A stretch of 64,000 bases of DNA from Aliivibrio fischeri ATCC 7744 = JCM 18803 = DSM 507 (lineage in GTDB: Bacteria; Pseudomonadota; Gammaproteobacteria; Enterobacterales; Vibrionaceae). Location: the NCBI RefSeq assembly GCF_023983475.1, contig NZ_CP092712.1:1984001-2048000 (forward strand). The letters run 5' to 3'. The notes beneath the pieces were generated by a model. The model did not search any database, was not told where the DNA came from, and saw nothing but the letters and a program-made list of their open reading frames with translations. The translations under genes and the position numbers were made by a program. Positions within the stretch are counted from its first letter, which is position 1; every line of letters starts with the position of its first letter. This document shows, one piece after another, positions 27,376 to 37,390 of the stretch.

Positions 27376-28386
27376 TTAATTTCTTAAAGTTCTTAAGTAA
27401 GCTCTAACCGCTTTGTTATGCTCAACTAGTGATTTAGTGAATTTATGACCGCCAGTACCATCAGCGACAAAATATAAGTATCGGCTTGTTTCAGGATGAA
27501 GAGCTGCTTTTATTGAAGCAGGACCGGCCATAGCAATCGGCGTTGGCGGTAATCCATTAATGGTATAAGTATTATAAGCCGTAGGTGTTCGTAGATCTTT
27601 CTTACGAATATTACCGTCGTATTTGTCACCCATACCATAGATAACTGTCGGATCAGTTTGTAAACGCATACCACGCTTTAAGCGATTAACAAAAACAGAT
27701 GAAACTCGCTCTCTCTCAGAGTCAATTGCCGTCTCTTTTTCGATAATAGACGCTAGAATTAATGCTTCATAAGAAGATTTTAACGGTAAATTAGCTGACT
27801 TTGTTTTCCATTCTGCATCTAATAATGTTGTTAATGCTTTATGAGAACGTTCCAAAATATCAAAATCACTCATACCTGCGGTGTAATGGTATGTTTCAGC
27901 TAAAAATAAGCCTTCCAATTTAGTTCGTTCAATACCCAACTTATTTGCAATTTCTTTTTCTGACATTCCTTCAAGCTCGTGATCTAGATAAGGAGCTTGT
28001 TCTAACTGTTGTTGCCATTCAGAAAAACGACTTCCTTCTACAAAAGTAATTGAGAATTGATGTTCTTTACCTGTTTTTAGCTGAGTTAACACATCTGCAA
28101 GTGTTTGGTTTGGTTCAACCCAATAAGTACCGGCTTTAATATTTGTTAGCTGAGGTGATACTTTATGAGTAAACCGTGCCCATTTAGCATCAGATATCCA
28201 TTTATTTTCTTCAAATTGACGGATGAGTTTTCGATAACTTGTCCCTGGTTTTACTTCAACAAGTTGAGCGTTCTCTAGCATTACAGGTTGTTGTGTAAAA
28301 TTGATTGCCTGCTGATAAGCCCAAAAGCCCGCACCAAGTGCAGCGACTGCTAAAAATAAAATAATGATAATTAGTTTTTTCAACAC
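27376..28386 (-). CDS. mltG: Endolytic murein transglycosylase MltG (YceG)
   Basis: Inner-membrane lytic transglycosylase that cleaves nascent glycan strands. From the GTG at 28386 (336 aa) it begins with [19 protein letters not shown], one membrane anchor, then a LysM-like part (about 40-100) and the YceG catalytic domain with the conserved Glu in ASIIEKETA (about 212). The frame extends to a TTG at 28410. I prefer the GTG, about 11 bases after AGGAG and matching the usual N-terminus, but the start is uncertain. It overlaps pabC by 7 bp. Confidence 0.9.
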   Translation of the reverse strand: MLKKLIIIILFLAVAALGAGFWAYQQAINFTQQPVMLENAQLVEVKPGTSYRKLIRQFEENKWISDAKWARFTHKVSPQLTNIKAGTYWVEPNQTLADVLTQLKTGKEHQFSITFVEGSRFSEWQQQLEQAPYLDHELEGMSEKEIANKLGIERTKLEGLFLAETYHYTAGMSDFDILERSHKALTTLLDAEWKTKSANLPLKSSYEALILASIIEKETAIDSERERVSSVFVNRLKRGMRLQTDPTVIYGMGDKYDGNIRKKDLRTPTAYNTYTINGLPPTPIAMAGPASIKAALHPETSRYLYFVADGTGGHKFTKSLVEHNKAVRAYLRTLRN

Positions 28387-29186
28387 GAGTACAGTTTCTC
28401 CTGAAACCAATGAGTTAATGTATGTTTGGTAAAATGAATTTCTTTGATCTTATTTATCGGTACAACTTCAAATAAGGAGTTAGTGATAAAAACTTCATCT
28501 GCATTTGCAAGCGTATCAATATTACAATGTACTGATTCTATGTCGATATGATGACTCTTAGCAATTTCACTAATGTGCGTCTTCATCACCCCTTCAACAC
28601 CTGCTAATGATAAATTAGGGGTAAATATTCTATCACCCTTAACCCAAAAAATGTTTCCTATCGACGTCTCAACGATGTTGTTATTAATATCGAGAACAAT
28701 GACATCTAAGTAATCTGTTTTCTTCACTGATTGTTTTATTAGTACTTGCTCTAGGCGGTTTAGATGTTTCATTCCAGCTAAGAGTGGATTGAGTCCTAGA
28801 TGAATATCGGATATTCCTACATCTATGCCTTTTTGTTGCCATTCTTGATATTCAACAGGCAGTGTAAAAGTAGACACAATCACTTGCGTGTTTGTACATC
28901 CTTCTGGAGAGTAACCTCGCCCACCACGTCCTCTTGTTATTAAGATTTTAATGCCACCATTCATTACTTTAGAAGCAAGTCCAGTCATTTGCTCTTCAAG
29001 TACACACCAATCTGGCTCCGTTATACCTAAACGCTCTGCTGAGGTTTTAAGTCGAGTTAAGTGCAGTTTCCACAAACAAATCTTCTTATTTAATACCTTC
29101 ATGGTAGTAAAAAAACCATCACCATACTGAGTTGCTCTATCACTGATTGGAAGTGATTCAGATTCCATTCCATTAACCCAAAACAT
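28380..29186 (-). CDS. pabC: Aminodeoxychorismate lyase
   Basis: 268-residue PLP enzyme of fold type IV that converts aminodeoxychorismate to p-aminobenzoate for folate synthesis. K140 in AGMKHLNRLEQV is the Schiff-base lysine; DRATQYGDGFFTT (residues 16-28) and GVMKTHI are family marks. It is separated from fabF by a terminator, so it probably has its own promoter or depends on read-through. Its 3' end overlaps mltG. Confidence 0.93.
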   Translation of the reverse strand: MFWVNGMESESLPISDRATQYGDGFFTTMKVLNKKICLWKLHLTRLKTSAERLGITEPDWCVLEEQMTGLASKVMNGGIKILITRGRGGRGYSPEGCTNTQVIVSTFTLPVEYQEWQQKGIDVGISDIHLGLNPLLAGMKHLNRLEQVLIKQSVKKTDYLDVIVLDINNNIVETSIGNIFWVKGDRIFTPNLSLAGVEGVMKTHISEIAKSHHIDIESVHCNIDTLANADEVFITNSLFEVVPINKIKEIHFTKHTLTHWFQEKLYSC

Positions 29187-29215
29187 AACAACTCCTAACC
29201 AACAGACTAATAAAT

Positions 29216-29250
29216 AAAAAGGCGGTTTGATATAATATCAAACCGCCTTT
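29216..29250 (-). terminator. fabF terminator
   Basis: AAAGGCGGTTTGATAT / ATATCAAACCGCCTTT long stem; on the minus strand followed by TTATTTATTA. Sits between fabF and pabC. Confidence 0.88.
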
Positions 29251-29298
29251 AAAGTGTAACTGACTCTTGGAAACTAGTTAAGCTTCACAAACAAGTTA

Positions 29299-30543
29299 TT
29301 ACATTTTCTTGAAGATTAGTGAACCGTTTGTACCACCAAAACCGAATGAGTTACAGATTGCGTATTCCATATCTGTTACTTTACGAGCTGTGTGTGGAAC
29401 AAGGTCAATATCTAAACCTTCTTCAGGATCATCAAGGTTGATTGTTGGTGGAACGATTTGATCAACCAAAGACATCGCTGTGATGATTGCTTCAACAGAA
29501 CCTGCAGCACCCAAAAGGTGACCAGTCATTGATTTTGTTGAAGATACTAAAACTTGCTTAGAGCCAGCTTCACCAAGAGCACGTTTAATGCCTTTAATTT
29601 CAGCTACATCACCAGCAGGAGTGGACGTACCGTGTGCATTTACGTAACCGATTTGTTCACCTGTTACGCCAGCATCACGCATCGCAGCTTCCATAGCTAA
29701 CGCACCACCAGAACCATCTGGCGTTGGCGAAGTCATATGGTAAGCATCACCACTCATACCAAAACCTACAAGTTCACAGTAGATCTTAGCACCACGAGCT
29801 TTAGCGTGTTCATACTCTTCAAGAACCATCATGCCAGCACCATCACCTAGAACAAAACCATCACGGTTTTTGTCCCAAGGACGAGATGCGCCTTGAGGGT
29901 TTTCATTATTTGTAGATAGTGCTTTTGCTGCACCAAAACCACCCATACCTAGCTCTGTAGATGCTTTCTCTGCACCACCAGCTAGCATTGCATCAGCATC
30001 ACCATAAGCGATCATACGTGCAGCATGACCAATATTATGAAGACCTGTAGTACAAGCAGTTGAAATTGCGATATTTGGACCACGTAAACCACGAATAATC
30101 GACATATGACCTGCGATCATATTAACGATGGTAGAAGGCACGAAAAACGGGCTGATCTTACGAGGACCTTTTTCACTGAATGCTTTGTAGCCAGCTTCAA
30201 TTAAGCCAAGGCCACCAATACCTGAACCAATTGCAGCACCGATACGATGAGCATTTTCTTCAGTAACTTTAAAACCCGAGTCATCTAATGCCTGAATGCC
30301 AGCAGCTACGCCGTATTGGATAAATAAATCCATCTTACGAGCGTCTTTCTTAGACATGTACTCTTCAGCATTAAAGTCTTGAACTAGACCTGCAAAACGA
30401 GTAGTAAACTCAGTGGTGTCAAAGTGTTCGATATTAACGATACCGCTTTGGCCTGCTAACAGCGCTTTCCAAGATGCTTCAACAGTGTTACCCACCGGTG
30501 TTAGCATACCCATGCCTGTAACAACTACACGACGTTTGGACAC
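29299..30543 (-). CDS. fabF: 3-oxoacyl-ACP synthase II
   Basis: 414-residue elongating ketosynthase that extends acyl-ACP with malonyl-ACP and, in gammaproteobacteria, controls temperature-dependent cis-vaccenate formation. Catalytic C164 in STACTTG, with the two histidines in NAHGTSTP and [10 protein letters not shown]. Length and motifs match FabF rather than FabB. TCCGGAG lies upstream of the ATG. A hairpin separates it from acpP and another from pabC, so it can be expressed partly independently. Confidence 0.97.
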   Translation of the reverse strand: MSKRRVVVTGMGMLTPVGNTVEASWKALLAGQSGIVNIEHFDTTEFTTRFAGLVQDFNAEEYMSKKDARKMDLFIQYGVAAGIQALDDSGFKVTEENAHRIGAAIGSGIGGLGLIEAGYKAFSEKGPRKISPFFVPSTIVNMIAGHMSIIRGLRGPNIAISTACTTGLHNIGHAARMIAYGDADAMLAGGAEKASTELGMGGFGAAKALSTNNENPQGASRPWDKNRDGFVLGDGAGMMVLEEYEHAKARGAKIYCELVGFGMSGDAYHMTSPTPDGSGGALAMEAAMRDAGVTGEQIGYVNAHGTSTPAGDVAEIKGIKRALGEAGSKQVLVSSTKSMTGHLLGAAGSVEAIITAMSLVDQIVPPTINLDDPEEGLDIDLVPHTARKVTDMEYAICNSFGFGGTNGSLIFKKM

Positions 30544-30593
30544 GATATATTTCTCCGGAATTAATTGAAATTAGATAGGGATTTGTTGCGTAT

Positions 30594-30623
30594 AAAAACT
30601 CAGGCGGTCAAGATGACCGCCTG
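30594..30623 (-). terminator. acpP-fabF partial terminator
   Basis: On the minus strand CAGGCGGTCA-loop-TGACCGCCTG is followed by AGTTTTTATA. Placed directly after acpP, it should let acpP transcripts greatly outnumber fabF transcripts. Confidence 0.85.
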
Positions 30624-30634
30624 GAGGGTATTTC

Positions 30635-30868
30635 TTACTGTGCGCTAGTTACGTAGTCGATAGCAGCTTGAACAGTAGTGATCTTCTCAGCTTCTTCATC
30701 TGGAATCTCAGTATCAAACTCTTCTTCTAGAGCCATTACTAGCTCAACTGTGTCTAGTGAGTCTGCACCTAGGTCATCAACAAATGATGCTTCGTTTTTA
30801 ACTTCAGCTTCATCCACACCTAGTTGTTCAACGATGATTTTCTTTACGCGTTCTTCAAGATTACTCAT
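30635..30868 (-). CDS. acpP: Acyl carrier protein
   Basis: 77-residue acidic four-helix carrier. S37 in [12 protein letters not shown] is the 4'-phosphopantetheine site. It carries the growing acyl chain between Fab enzymes and donates it to PlsX, LpxA and others. Strong ribosome site; an adjacent hairpin downstream suits its very high expression. Nearly identical in form to other gammaproteobacterial ACPs. Confidence 0.98.
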   Translation of the reverse strand: MSNLEERVKKIIVEQLGVDEAEVKNEASFVDDLGADSLDTVELVMALEEEFDTEIPDEEAEKITTVQAAIDYVTSAQ

Positions 30869-31037
30869 TTTTTATTTTCCTAATTACAGATTCGCTGATT
30901 TGCGATACTTGCTGTATTTTATTCATTAATAAGAAAGTTGCAAGGCCAACATTGCTGGTCAAACCACGATTTTCGTGATTTTTAGTGCAATTTTGACTCA
31001 GAATTGACCTAAGTCACCCTTAAATCAATTCTATGAA

Positions 31038-31775
31038 TTAAACCATGTACATGCCGCCATTTACGTGCAGTGTTTCGCCCGTAATGTATGCCGCTTCCGG
31101 AGAAGCCAAAAATACCACCGCTGATGCGATTTCTTTTGGATCACCTAGACGTCCAGCTGGTACCGCTGATAGTGTTGCAGCTCGTTGGTCATCATTCAAG
31201 GCTTTTGTCATATCTGTTTCAATAAAACCTGGTGCAACAGTATTTACTGTTACGCCACGTGAAGCAACTTCACGAGCCATAGACTTAGTAAAACCAATTA
31301 CGCCTGCTTTTGCAGCTGCATAGTTAGTTTGACCAGCGTTACCCATTGTACCAACAACAGAACCAACGTTAATGATACGACCGTTACGTTTCTTCATCAT
31401 GCCACGAAGAACCGCTTTTGATAAACGGAAAATAGACGTTAAGTTAGTATCCATGATATCTGTCCACTCATCGTCTTTCATACGCATAAGTAGGTTATCA
31501 CGAGTAATACCCGCATTGTTTACCAAGATATCAATCGCACCAAACTCATCGTTAATGCTTTTTAGTACAGACTCAATCGACTCTACATCAGTTACATTTA
31601 AAGCAAGACCTTTACCGTTCTCACCTAGGTATTCACTGATTGCTGCAGCACCACCTTCAGACGTCGCTGTACCAATCACTGTTGCGCCACGAGATACAAG
31701 TAGTTCAGCGATTGAACGACCAATACCACGGCTTGCACCAGTAACTAAGGCAATTTTGCCTTCTAGATTCATCAT
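31038..31775 (-). CDS. fabG: 3-oxoacyl-ACP reductase
   Basis: Short-chain dehydrogenase that reduces 3-ketoacyl-ACP with NADPH. TGASRGIG forms the nucleotide loop, NNAG the helix support, and S138, Y151 and K155 (numbered from the second Met) the catalytic triad, exactly at E. coli positions. Two ATGs stand in tandem (31775, 31772); AAGGG suits the first slightly better. It follows fabD by 16 bp in the fab operon. Confidence 0.97.
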   Translation of the reverse strand: MMNLEGKIALVTGASRGIGRSIAELLVSRGATVIGTATSEGGAAAISEYLGENGKGLALNVTDVESIESVLKSINDEFGAIDILVNNAGITRDNLLMRMKDDEWTDIMDTNLTSIFRLSKAVLRGMMKKRNGRIINVGSVVGTMGNAGQTNYAAAKAGVIGFTKSMAREVASRGVTVNTVAPGFIETDMTKALNDDQRAATLSAVPAGRLGDPKEIASAVVFLASPEAAYITGETLHVNGGMYMV

Positions 31776-31791
31776 TTTATTTTCCCTTTAA

Positions 31792-32715
31792 TTACTTAGC
31801 AGCTTCAAGTGAAGCAGCATCATTTACCGCTGCTGCGCTAAGTGATTTAACGATGCGTTTCGTTAGACCAGTTAATACTTTACCTGGACCAACTTCGTAT
31901 AACGTTTCAACACCTTGTTCAGCCATGTTTTCAACAACTTCAGTCCAACGAACTGGGCCGTATAGTTGACGAACTAGTGCGTCTTTAATTTTTGCAGGAT
32001 CAGTTTCTGCAATAACATCAACATTATTAATTACAGGTAATGCTGGTGTGTTGAATTCAATACTTTCTAATGCAACAGCCAATTTATCTGCTGCTGGTTT
32101 CATTAGTGCACAGTGTGAAGGTACTGATACTGGTAAAGGAAGTGCACGTTTTGCACCCGCTTCTTTACATAATACGCCTGCACGTTCAACTGCATCTTTG
32201 TTACCAGCGATAACTACTTGGCCTGGAGAGTTAAAGTTTACAGGAGAAACCACTTCACCTTGCGCCGCGTCTTCACATGCTTTAGCAATTGAGTCGTTAT
32301 CTAAACCAATAATTGCATACATAGCACCAATACCTGCAGGAACCGCTTCTTGCATTAATTGGCCACGCAATTCTACTAATTTAATCGCTTCTTTAAAGTC
32401 AATGACACCCGCACAAACAAGCGCTGAATATTCACCAAGGCTATGACCAGCCAATACTGATGGTTGAGCCAAACCTTGTTCTTGCCATACACGCCATAAT
32501 GCAACAGATGTTGCTAACAATGCAGGCTGCGTACGGAAAGTTTGATTTAAATCTTCTGCTGGTCCATTTTGAACTAAAGACCATAAGTCATAACCTAACG
32601 CGTCAGATGCTTCTGCAAATGTTTGAGTTACCACTTCGTGTTGCTCACCTAATTCAGCAAGCATGCCAACAGCTTGAGAGCCTTGGCCTGGAAAAACGAT
32701 AGCAAAATTGCTCAT
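31792..32715 (-). CDS. fabD: Malonyl-CoA:ACP transacylase
   Basis: 307-residue transferase that moves malonyl from CoA to ACP, supplying the elongation substrate. GQGSQ (residues 10-14) shapes the oxyanion hole, S92 in GHSLGEYS is the nucleophile and the His of VPSHCALM the base. AAAGGAAA stands before the ATG. In-operon between fabH and fabG. Confidence 0.97.
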   Translation of the reverse strand: MSNFAIVFPGQGSQAVGMLAELGEQHEVVTQTFAEASDALGYDLWSLVQNGPAEDLNQTFRTQPALLATSVALWRVWQEQGLAQPSVLAGHSLGEYSALVCAGVIDFKEAIKLVELRGQLMQEAVPAGIGAMYAIIGLDNDSIAKACEDAAQGEVVSPVNFNSPGQVVIAGNKDAVERAGVLCKEAGAKRALPLPVSVPSHCALMKPAADKLAVALESIEFNTPALPVINNVDVIAETDPAKIKDALVRQLYGPVRWTEVVENMAEQGVETLYEVGPGKVLTGLTKRIVKSLSAAAVNDAASLEAAK

Positions 32716-32781
32716 GAATATTATTTCCTTTAAATAAGCTTATTTAAGAGGGTCAACCACACGTAGGGTTAACCTCTAAAT

Positions 32782-33735
32782 TTAAAACTTAACCAGAGCC
32801 GAGCCCCAAGTAAACCCACCACCAAATGCTTCAAGTAGTAAAGTTTGACCTCGTTGAATTCGGCCATCACGTACCGCTTCATCTAACGCTGTAGGAACAG
32901 TCGCAGCTGAAGTGTTACCGTGGCGGTCTAGAGTTACAACAACTTGATCCATCGACATTGATAGTTTCTTTGCTGTCGCTTTAATAATTCGTAAGTTAGC
33001 TTGATGAGGAACCAACCAATCAAGTTCAGATTTATCCATCTGATTTTCTTGAAGTGTTTCTTTAACCAAGTTAGACAGTTGAGTTACTGCTACTTTAAAT
33101 ACTTCATTACCAGCCATATATAGCCACTTGTCTGCTTCTTCATTCTTACGAGAAGGAACAGGTAATGAAAGTAATTCACCAAACTTACCATCAGCATGTA
33201 AATGTGTTGAGATAATGCCAGGCTCTTCACTTTGTCCTAAGACAACAGCGCCTGCACCATCACCAAATAAAATGATAGTTGAGCGGTCTTCTGGATCACA
33301 AGTATGAGAAACAGCATCAGAACCAATAACAAGTACGTTCTTTGCCATGCCTGTTTTAATGTGTTGGTCTGCAACACTTAATGCATAAACAAAACCTGAA
33401 CATGCTGCTGATAAATCAAATGCAGGACAGCCTTGAATACCTAATAAACCTTGAACTTCACACGCTGCAGATGGAAATGAGTACGTAGGTGTACTTGTTG
33501 CCAAAATAATAAGATCAATATCGTTCTTATCAATACCAGCCATTTCAATTGCATTTACAGAAGCAAGGTGAGCCATTGTAGCTACCGATTCATCTTCACC
33601 AGCAATGCGACGTTCACTAATACCAGTTCGAGCTAAGATCCACTCATCACTAGTATCGACCATTTTTTCTAAATCCGCATTTGAGCGAATTTGTGCTGGT
33701 AAATAGCTACCAGTACCTAAAATTTTGCTATACAT
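32782..33735 (-). CDS. fabH: 3-oxoacyl-ACP synthase III
   Basis: 317-residue initiating ketosynthase condensing acetyl-CoA with malonyl-ACP. C112 in [11 protein letters not shown] is the acyl-enzyme cysteine; the histidine and asparagine of the catalytic triad are in VPHQANLRI (about 244) and GNTSAA (about 274). [13 protein letters not shown] is a family stretch. It starts 6 bp past the plsX stop codon. Confidence 0.97.
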   Translation of the reverse strand: MYSKILGTGSYLPAQIRSNADLEKMVDTSDEWILARTGISERRIAGEDESVATMAHLASVNAIEMAGIDKNDIDLIILATSTPTYSFPSAACEVQGLLGIQGCPAFDLSAACSGFVYALSVADQHIKTGMAKNVLVIGSDAVSHTCDPEDRSTIILFGDGAGAVVLGQSEEPGIISTHLHADGKFGELLSLPVPSRKNEEADKWLYMAGNEVFKVAVTQLSNLVKETLQENQMDKSELDWLVPHQANLRIIKATAKKLSMSMDQVVVTLDRHGNTSAATVPTALDEAVRDGRIQRGQTLLLEAFGGGFTWGSALVKF

Positions 33736-33740
33736 GAAGA

Positions 33741-34766
33741 CTAATAATGCCTCTCGAGTAAAACTGCCTCCAAGCGATCACTAATACGGTTAGGTATTTG
33801 TCGCTTGACCTCATGAACCGCTTCCTTGATGGCATTGTTAAAGGCAGATACATCTGCGCTTCCATGACTTTTAACAACAATGCCGCGCAATCCTATCAGA
33901 CTTGCGCCGTTATACTGGTCGGGGTTCAGCCCTTTTAAGCAAGAAATGACATCACCAAAGAGCCATTTCGCTATAAATTGTTTAAATTTTGATGTGATCA
34001 GGTGTGATTTTAGTTGATCTAAAAATAAATGCGCTACACCTTCACTTGTTTTCAAGCAAACATTCCCAACAAAGCCATCACACACTACTACATCTGCAAT
34101 GCCTTGATAAAGCTTATCACCTTCAATATAACCGATAAATTCAATATCTTGGCATTGATTTAACATTTCAGCGCAACGTTTAATCTGATCGTTACCCTTA
34201 ATCTCTTCTTCACCAATATTTAATAATGCGACTTTAGCTTTACGTTTCAATGTTTGCTCAGCTAATTCTGAACCCATTACCGCGAACTGAAAAAGGGTTT
34301 CAGCATCGCACGAAACGTTAGCACCAAGATCTAACATCCAAGTTCTTTGATTATTTTTAGTTGGTAAAGGGCTAATTAGCGCAGGACGTTCGACACCAGG
34401 AAGAAGCTTTAATGTAAATCGAGATAATCCCATCAGCGCACCTGTATTGCCGGCACTAATGCACGCATCTGCTTCTTTATTTGCGACCATGTCAATGGCC
34501 ATTCGCATTGAGCTTCCGCGACTGTGACGTAAGGCTTTTGAAGGTTGTGTGTTATTGCCTATAACGCTCTCGCTATGAACAATAGAAAATCTTGAGTTGG
34601 GGATATAATTTAGATGTGTCAGTTGTGTAGAAATCGCGTCACGATCTCCAATAACTGTAATTTTTAGCTCTGGGAATTGTGACAATGCCTGCACGGCGGC
34701 AGGCACTGTAACTTGGGGACCGAAATCCCCACCCATCGCATCAATTGCAATGGTTAGCTGCTGCAA
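33741..34766 (-). CDS. plsX: Phosphate acyltransferase PlsX
   Basis: 341-residue peripheral membrane enzyme forming acyl-phosphate from acyl-ACP for PlsY, linking fatty-acid and phospholipid synthesis. DAMGGDFGP (residues 9-17) and SAGNTGALM (about 102) are family marks. The start is a TTG with AAGG eight bases upstream, 11 bp after the rpmF stop; the first ATG (residue 11) would cut into the conserved DAMGGD motif, so the TTG is right. Confidence 0.94.
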   Translation of the reverse strand: MQQLTIAIDAMGGDFGPQVTVPAAVQALSQFPELKITVIGDRDAISTQLTHLNYIPNSRFSIVHSESVIGNNTQPSKALRHSRGSSMRMAIDMVANKEADACISAGNTGALMGLSRFTLKLLPGVERPALISPLPTKNNQRTWMLDLGANVSCDAETLFQFAVMGSELAEQTLKRKAKVALLNIGEEEIKGNDQIKRCAEMLNQCQDIEFIGYIEGDKLYQGIADVVVCDGFVGNVCLKTSEGVAHLFLDQLKSHLITSKFKQFIAKWLFGDVISCLKGLNPDQYNGASLIGLRGIVVKSHGSADVSAFNNAIKEAVHEVKRQIPNRISDRLEAVLLERHY

Positions 34767-34776
34767 AGCGTCAACC

Positions 34777-34947
34777 TTACTTGTTGATTACCTTGCGGCC
34801 ACGGTAGTAACCGTCAGCTGTAACGTTGTGACGAAGGTGAGTTTCGCCACTTGTTGCGTCTACAGATACTGCACTTGTAGTTAGTGCATCGTGTGAACGA
34901 CGCATGCCACGCATTGAACGTGATTTCTTGCTCTTTTGTACGGCCAT
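34777..34947 (-). CDS. rpmF: 50S ribosomal protein L32
   Basis: 56-residue, very basic protein starting [19 protein letters not shown] and ending [11 protein letters not shown]. Component of the large subunit near the peptidyl-transferase region. Zinc cysteines are absent, as is usual in gammaproteobacterial L32. GGAG precedes the ATG. It lies between yceD and plsX in the order known from E. coli. Confidence 0.97.
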   Translation of the reverse strand: MAVQKSKKSRSMRGMRRSHDALTTSAVSVDATSGETHLRHNVTADGYYRGRKVINK

Positions 34948-34963
34948 GGACCCTACTCCTCAA

Positions 34964-35485
34964 TTACTGTTGTTTTAAAGATTTTAAAACATCAAACGGA
35001 TTCGGTTTCTCTTCCTCTTCAGGAATTTCGCCAAATACCAAATTGTTAGATTTGACCTGACAATCTTCAATGTCATGCATAGCGACTTGCGGCAACGCTA
35101 GAATAAACTCGTCAGTTACCAGCTCAACGAGATCGACTTCACCAAACTCATTTAAATCTACAAGCTCATAGTCCTCAGGAACTAAAGCTGCCTTCTCTTC
35201 GCTTAAAAAAGGCGTGTAGGTAAATGATACGCTTAGATGATGTTCGAAATTTTCATTACAGCGTTGACATTCCAACAACACATCGACGTCAGCTTTACCA
35301 GAGATAACGGCTAGTCGTTGTTCGTCAACTTTAAATGACAAAGTGACTTCAGCATCACTTTTCACATCTACAGTAGATTCAGCTAAACGCTTTAAAATAC
35401 TAGACTGGATGATTCCATCGTAGTCCATTCTTTTTTGAGCAGTTCGAGCAGCATCAACTGTTCGTGGTAATTTTACCTTTTGCAT
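34964..35485 (-). CDS. yceD: DUF177 protein YceD
   Basis: 173-residue DUF177 protein, associated in bacteria with 23S rRNA accumulation and co-transcribed with rpmF. Contains the CQRCNENFEHH motif (about 80-90), typical of the family, with two further acidic segments toward the C-terminus (PEEEEKPNPFDVL). First gene of the minus-strand block. Its precise molecular role is not known. Confidence 0.9.
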   Translation of the reverse strand: MQKVKLPRTVDAARTAQKRMDYDGIIQSSILKRLAESTVDVKSDAEVTLSFKVDEQRLAVISGKADVDVLLECQRCNENFEHHLSVSFTYTPFLSEEKAALVPEDYELVDLNEFGEVDLVELVTDEFILALPQVAMHDIEDCQVKSNNLVFGEIPEEEEKPNPFDVLKSLKQQ

Positions 35486-35580
35486 AGGGCGCGCATCTTA
35501 TCTTTCTAAAGCCTTCGAGTCAAAGAAAAATGGCACAAATTTATGCTTTTTTTCTTCCCAGTTGCTATTTCAGCAGAGTT

Positions 35581-35742
35581 ATACCAATGTAATTAATTAG
35601 ATGTTCTATTTATTACACAGGAAAATCACTTAAGAGTAAGGCGAAAAATATTATAAGTAGTTATTCTACAATACTATTTTTTAACGCAGCTATTAAATGA
35701 TTTAACCAGTAATAACGAGTAGATAATTACTGGAATTGGTAT
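35581..35742. repeat. 162-bp MITE-like repeat with ATACCAAT ends
   Basis: Bounded by inverted ATACCAAT / ATTGGTAT with further TAATTA matches just inside both ends. No ORF of its own inside. The interior (AGTAAGGCGAAAAATATTAT and AACGCAGCTATTAAATGATT) looks like a dispersed repeat I associate with Vibrionaceae genomes; this is recollection. It lies between the divergent yceD and maf genes. Confidence 0.6.
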
Positions 35743-35782
35743 CACTAATAATAAACGAAAAATTTGAGAAGAAGAACCCATT

Positions 35783-36364
35783 ATGCAATCAAAACTCATT
35801 CTTGCCTCTACATCCCCATTCCGTAAAGAGATCTTGTCAAAGATCCAACTTGATTTTGATGCAATTTCACCCATTTGTGATGAAACTCCGCTTAAAAATG
35901 AATCACCTATTAATTTAGTTACTCGTTTAGCAGAAACAAAAGCAAGTTCATGTGACATTGAAGATCCAAATCATTTGATCATTGGATCCGATCAAGTTTG
36001 TGTGATTAACGGAAAAATTATAGGTAAACCACTTACTCGTGAAAAAGCAGTAAAACAACTTGAAGAAGCAAGTGGTCAAAAAATTACATTTTATACGGGT
36101 CTTTCCGTATTTAATACTACAACAAAACAAGCAGAAACCATCTGTGAAGAGTTCAATGTTTATTTCAGAAAACTAAGCCGTCAACAAATTAAAAACTATG
36201 TTGACAAAGAAGAACCGTTTTATTGTGCGGGAAGCTTTAAGTGTGAAGGTTTAGGCATTGCATTGTTTGAGAAATTAGAAGGGAAAGACCCAAATACACT
36301 GATTGGATTACCGTTAATTTCTCTTATCGACATGCTAGATAAACAAGGCCTTAGTGTTTTGTAA
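35783..36364 (+). CDS. yceF: Maf-like nucleotide pyrophosphatase YceF
   Basis: 193-residue Maf/HAM1-fold enzyme. LILASTSPFRKEIL (residues 5-18) is the Maf signature; EEPFYCAGSFKCEGLG (about 148-163) indicates the YceF branch, which hydrolyses 7-methyl-GTP. The role is housecleaning of modified nucleotides. Divergent from yceD across the repeat element, as in E. coli where yceF and yceD are also divergent. Ends at a shared terminator with rluC. Confidence 0.93.
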   Translation: MQSKLILASTSPFRKEILSKIQLDFDAISPICDETPLKNESPINLVTRLAETKASSCDIEDPNHLIIGSDQVCVINGKIIGKPLTREKAVKQLEEASGQKITFYTGLSVFNTTTKQAETICEEFNVYFRKLSRQQIKNYVDKEEPFYCAGSFKCEGLGIALFEKLEGKDPNTLIGLPLISLIDMLDKQGLSVL

Positions 36365-36370
36365 TTAATA

Positions 36371-36404
36371 AAAAAGCGATAAGTAACAATCTACTTATCG
36401 CTTC
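36371..36404. terminator. Bidirectional terminator yceF / rluC
   Basis: AAGCGATAAGTA / TACTTATCGCTT stem with a 6-base loop between convergent genes. Confidence 0.85.
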
Positions 36405-36442
36405 TAGCATTTCAATTAATTATATAAACTTACATCGTTAAA

Positions 36443-37390
36443 TTAATTTTTACTGCGTAAGCCTTTTAGTACACGTTCTAGTTTTGCTTCCATTGGTGCA
36501 CTAATATCCATTAACTCTTCCGTCGCAGGATGAGTGAACTTGATGTTTGCAGCATGCAAAAATAGACGGTCTAAACCAAACTGACCTGTATATGCATCAA
36601 ATCGACGATCACCATAACGGTCATCCCAACCAATTGGATGCCCCGTATATTGTGTATGAACACGAATTTGGTGTGTACGGCCTGTAATTGGACTTGCTTG
36701 AATTAATGTTGCTTGTTCGAATTTCTCAAGCACTTTAAATCGAGTCTCAGATGGTTTTCCGTTTGGATTAACACGAACAATACTATTCACTTCATTTTTT
36801 AGTAATGGAGCATTAACAACCTTGCAGCTGTTTTTCCACTGTCCCATCACTAATGCAAAATAATATTTCTGTACCGTTTTATTTCTAAACTGCTCTTGAA
36901 GTCGACGCAGAGCCGAACGTTTTTTCGCAACCAATAAGATACCAGACGTATCACGGTCAATTCGGTGTACTAATTCTAAAAAACGAGCATCAGGTCGCAA
37001 AGCTCGTAATGCTTCAATCGCACCAAATTTTAAGCCACTACCACCATGCACTGCTGTACCTGATGGTTTATTCAAAATTAAAACATGGTCATCTTCGTAA
37101 ATAATACAATGTTCAAGCTCTGCTACTTTACCTAATTTTACATTAGGAAGATCTGGTGCAGTTGATTCCGGCACTTTTACTGGAGGGATACGAACTACGT
37201 CCCCTTCTTGCAGTTTATATTCAGGCTTAATACGTTTTTTATTTACGCGCACTTCTCCTTTACGCACGATTCGGTAAATCATACTTTTAGGAACATTTTT
37301 TAAGCGGGCAAGAAGAAAATTATCGATTCGTTGCCCTGCAAAATCGTCATCAATATCGACGAATTGCACTTTTGGTTTATCATCATTCAT
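36443..37390 (-). CDS. rluC: 23S rRNA pseudouridine synthase RluC
   Basis: 315-residue RluA-family enzyme forming pseudouridines at 955, 2504 and 2580 (E. coli numbering) of 23S rRNA. An S4 domain occupies residues 18-75, and catalytic D145 is in HRIDRDTSGILL. Its position next to rne, transcribed away from it, is the E. coli arrangement. A clear Shine-Dalgarno is not seen, so the ATG is chosen by alignment of the N-terminus. Confidence 0.94.
   Translation of the reverse strand: MNDDKPKVQFVDIDDDFAGQRIDNFLLARLKNVPKSMIYRIVRKGEVRVNKKRIKPEYKLQEGDVVRIPPVKVPESTAPDLPNVKLGKVAELEHCIIYEDDHVLILNKPSGTAVHGGSGLKFGAIEALRALRPDARFLELVHRIDRDTSGILLVAKKRSALRRLQEQFRNKTVQKYYFALVMGQWKNSCKVVNAPLLKNEVNSIVRVNPNGKPSETRFKVLEKFEQATLIQASPITGRTHQIRVHTQYTGHPIGWDDRYGDRRFDAYTGQFGLDRLFLHAANIKFTHPATEELMDISAPMEAKLERVLKGLRSKN

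Noticed and set aside
31045-31791. Long plus-strand frames opposite fabG and fabD (also 32048-32702)
   Set aside because: Antisense shadows of well-defined fab genes, without start signals.
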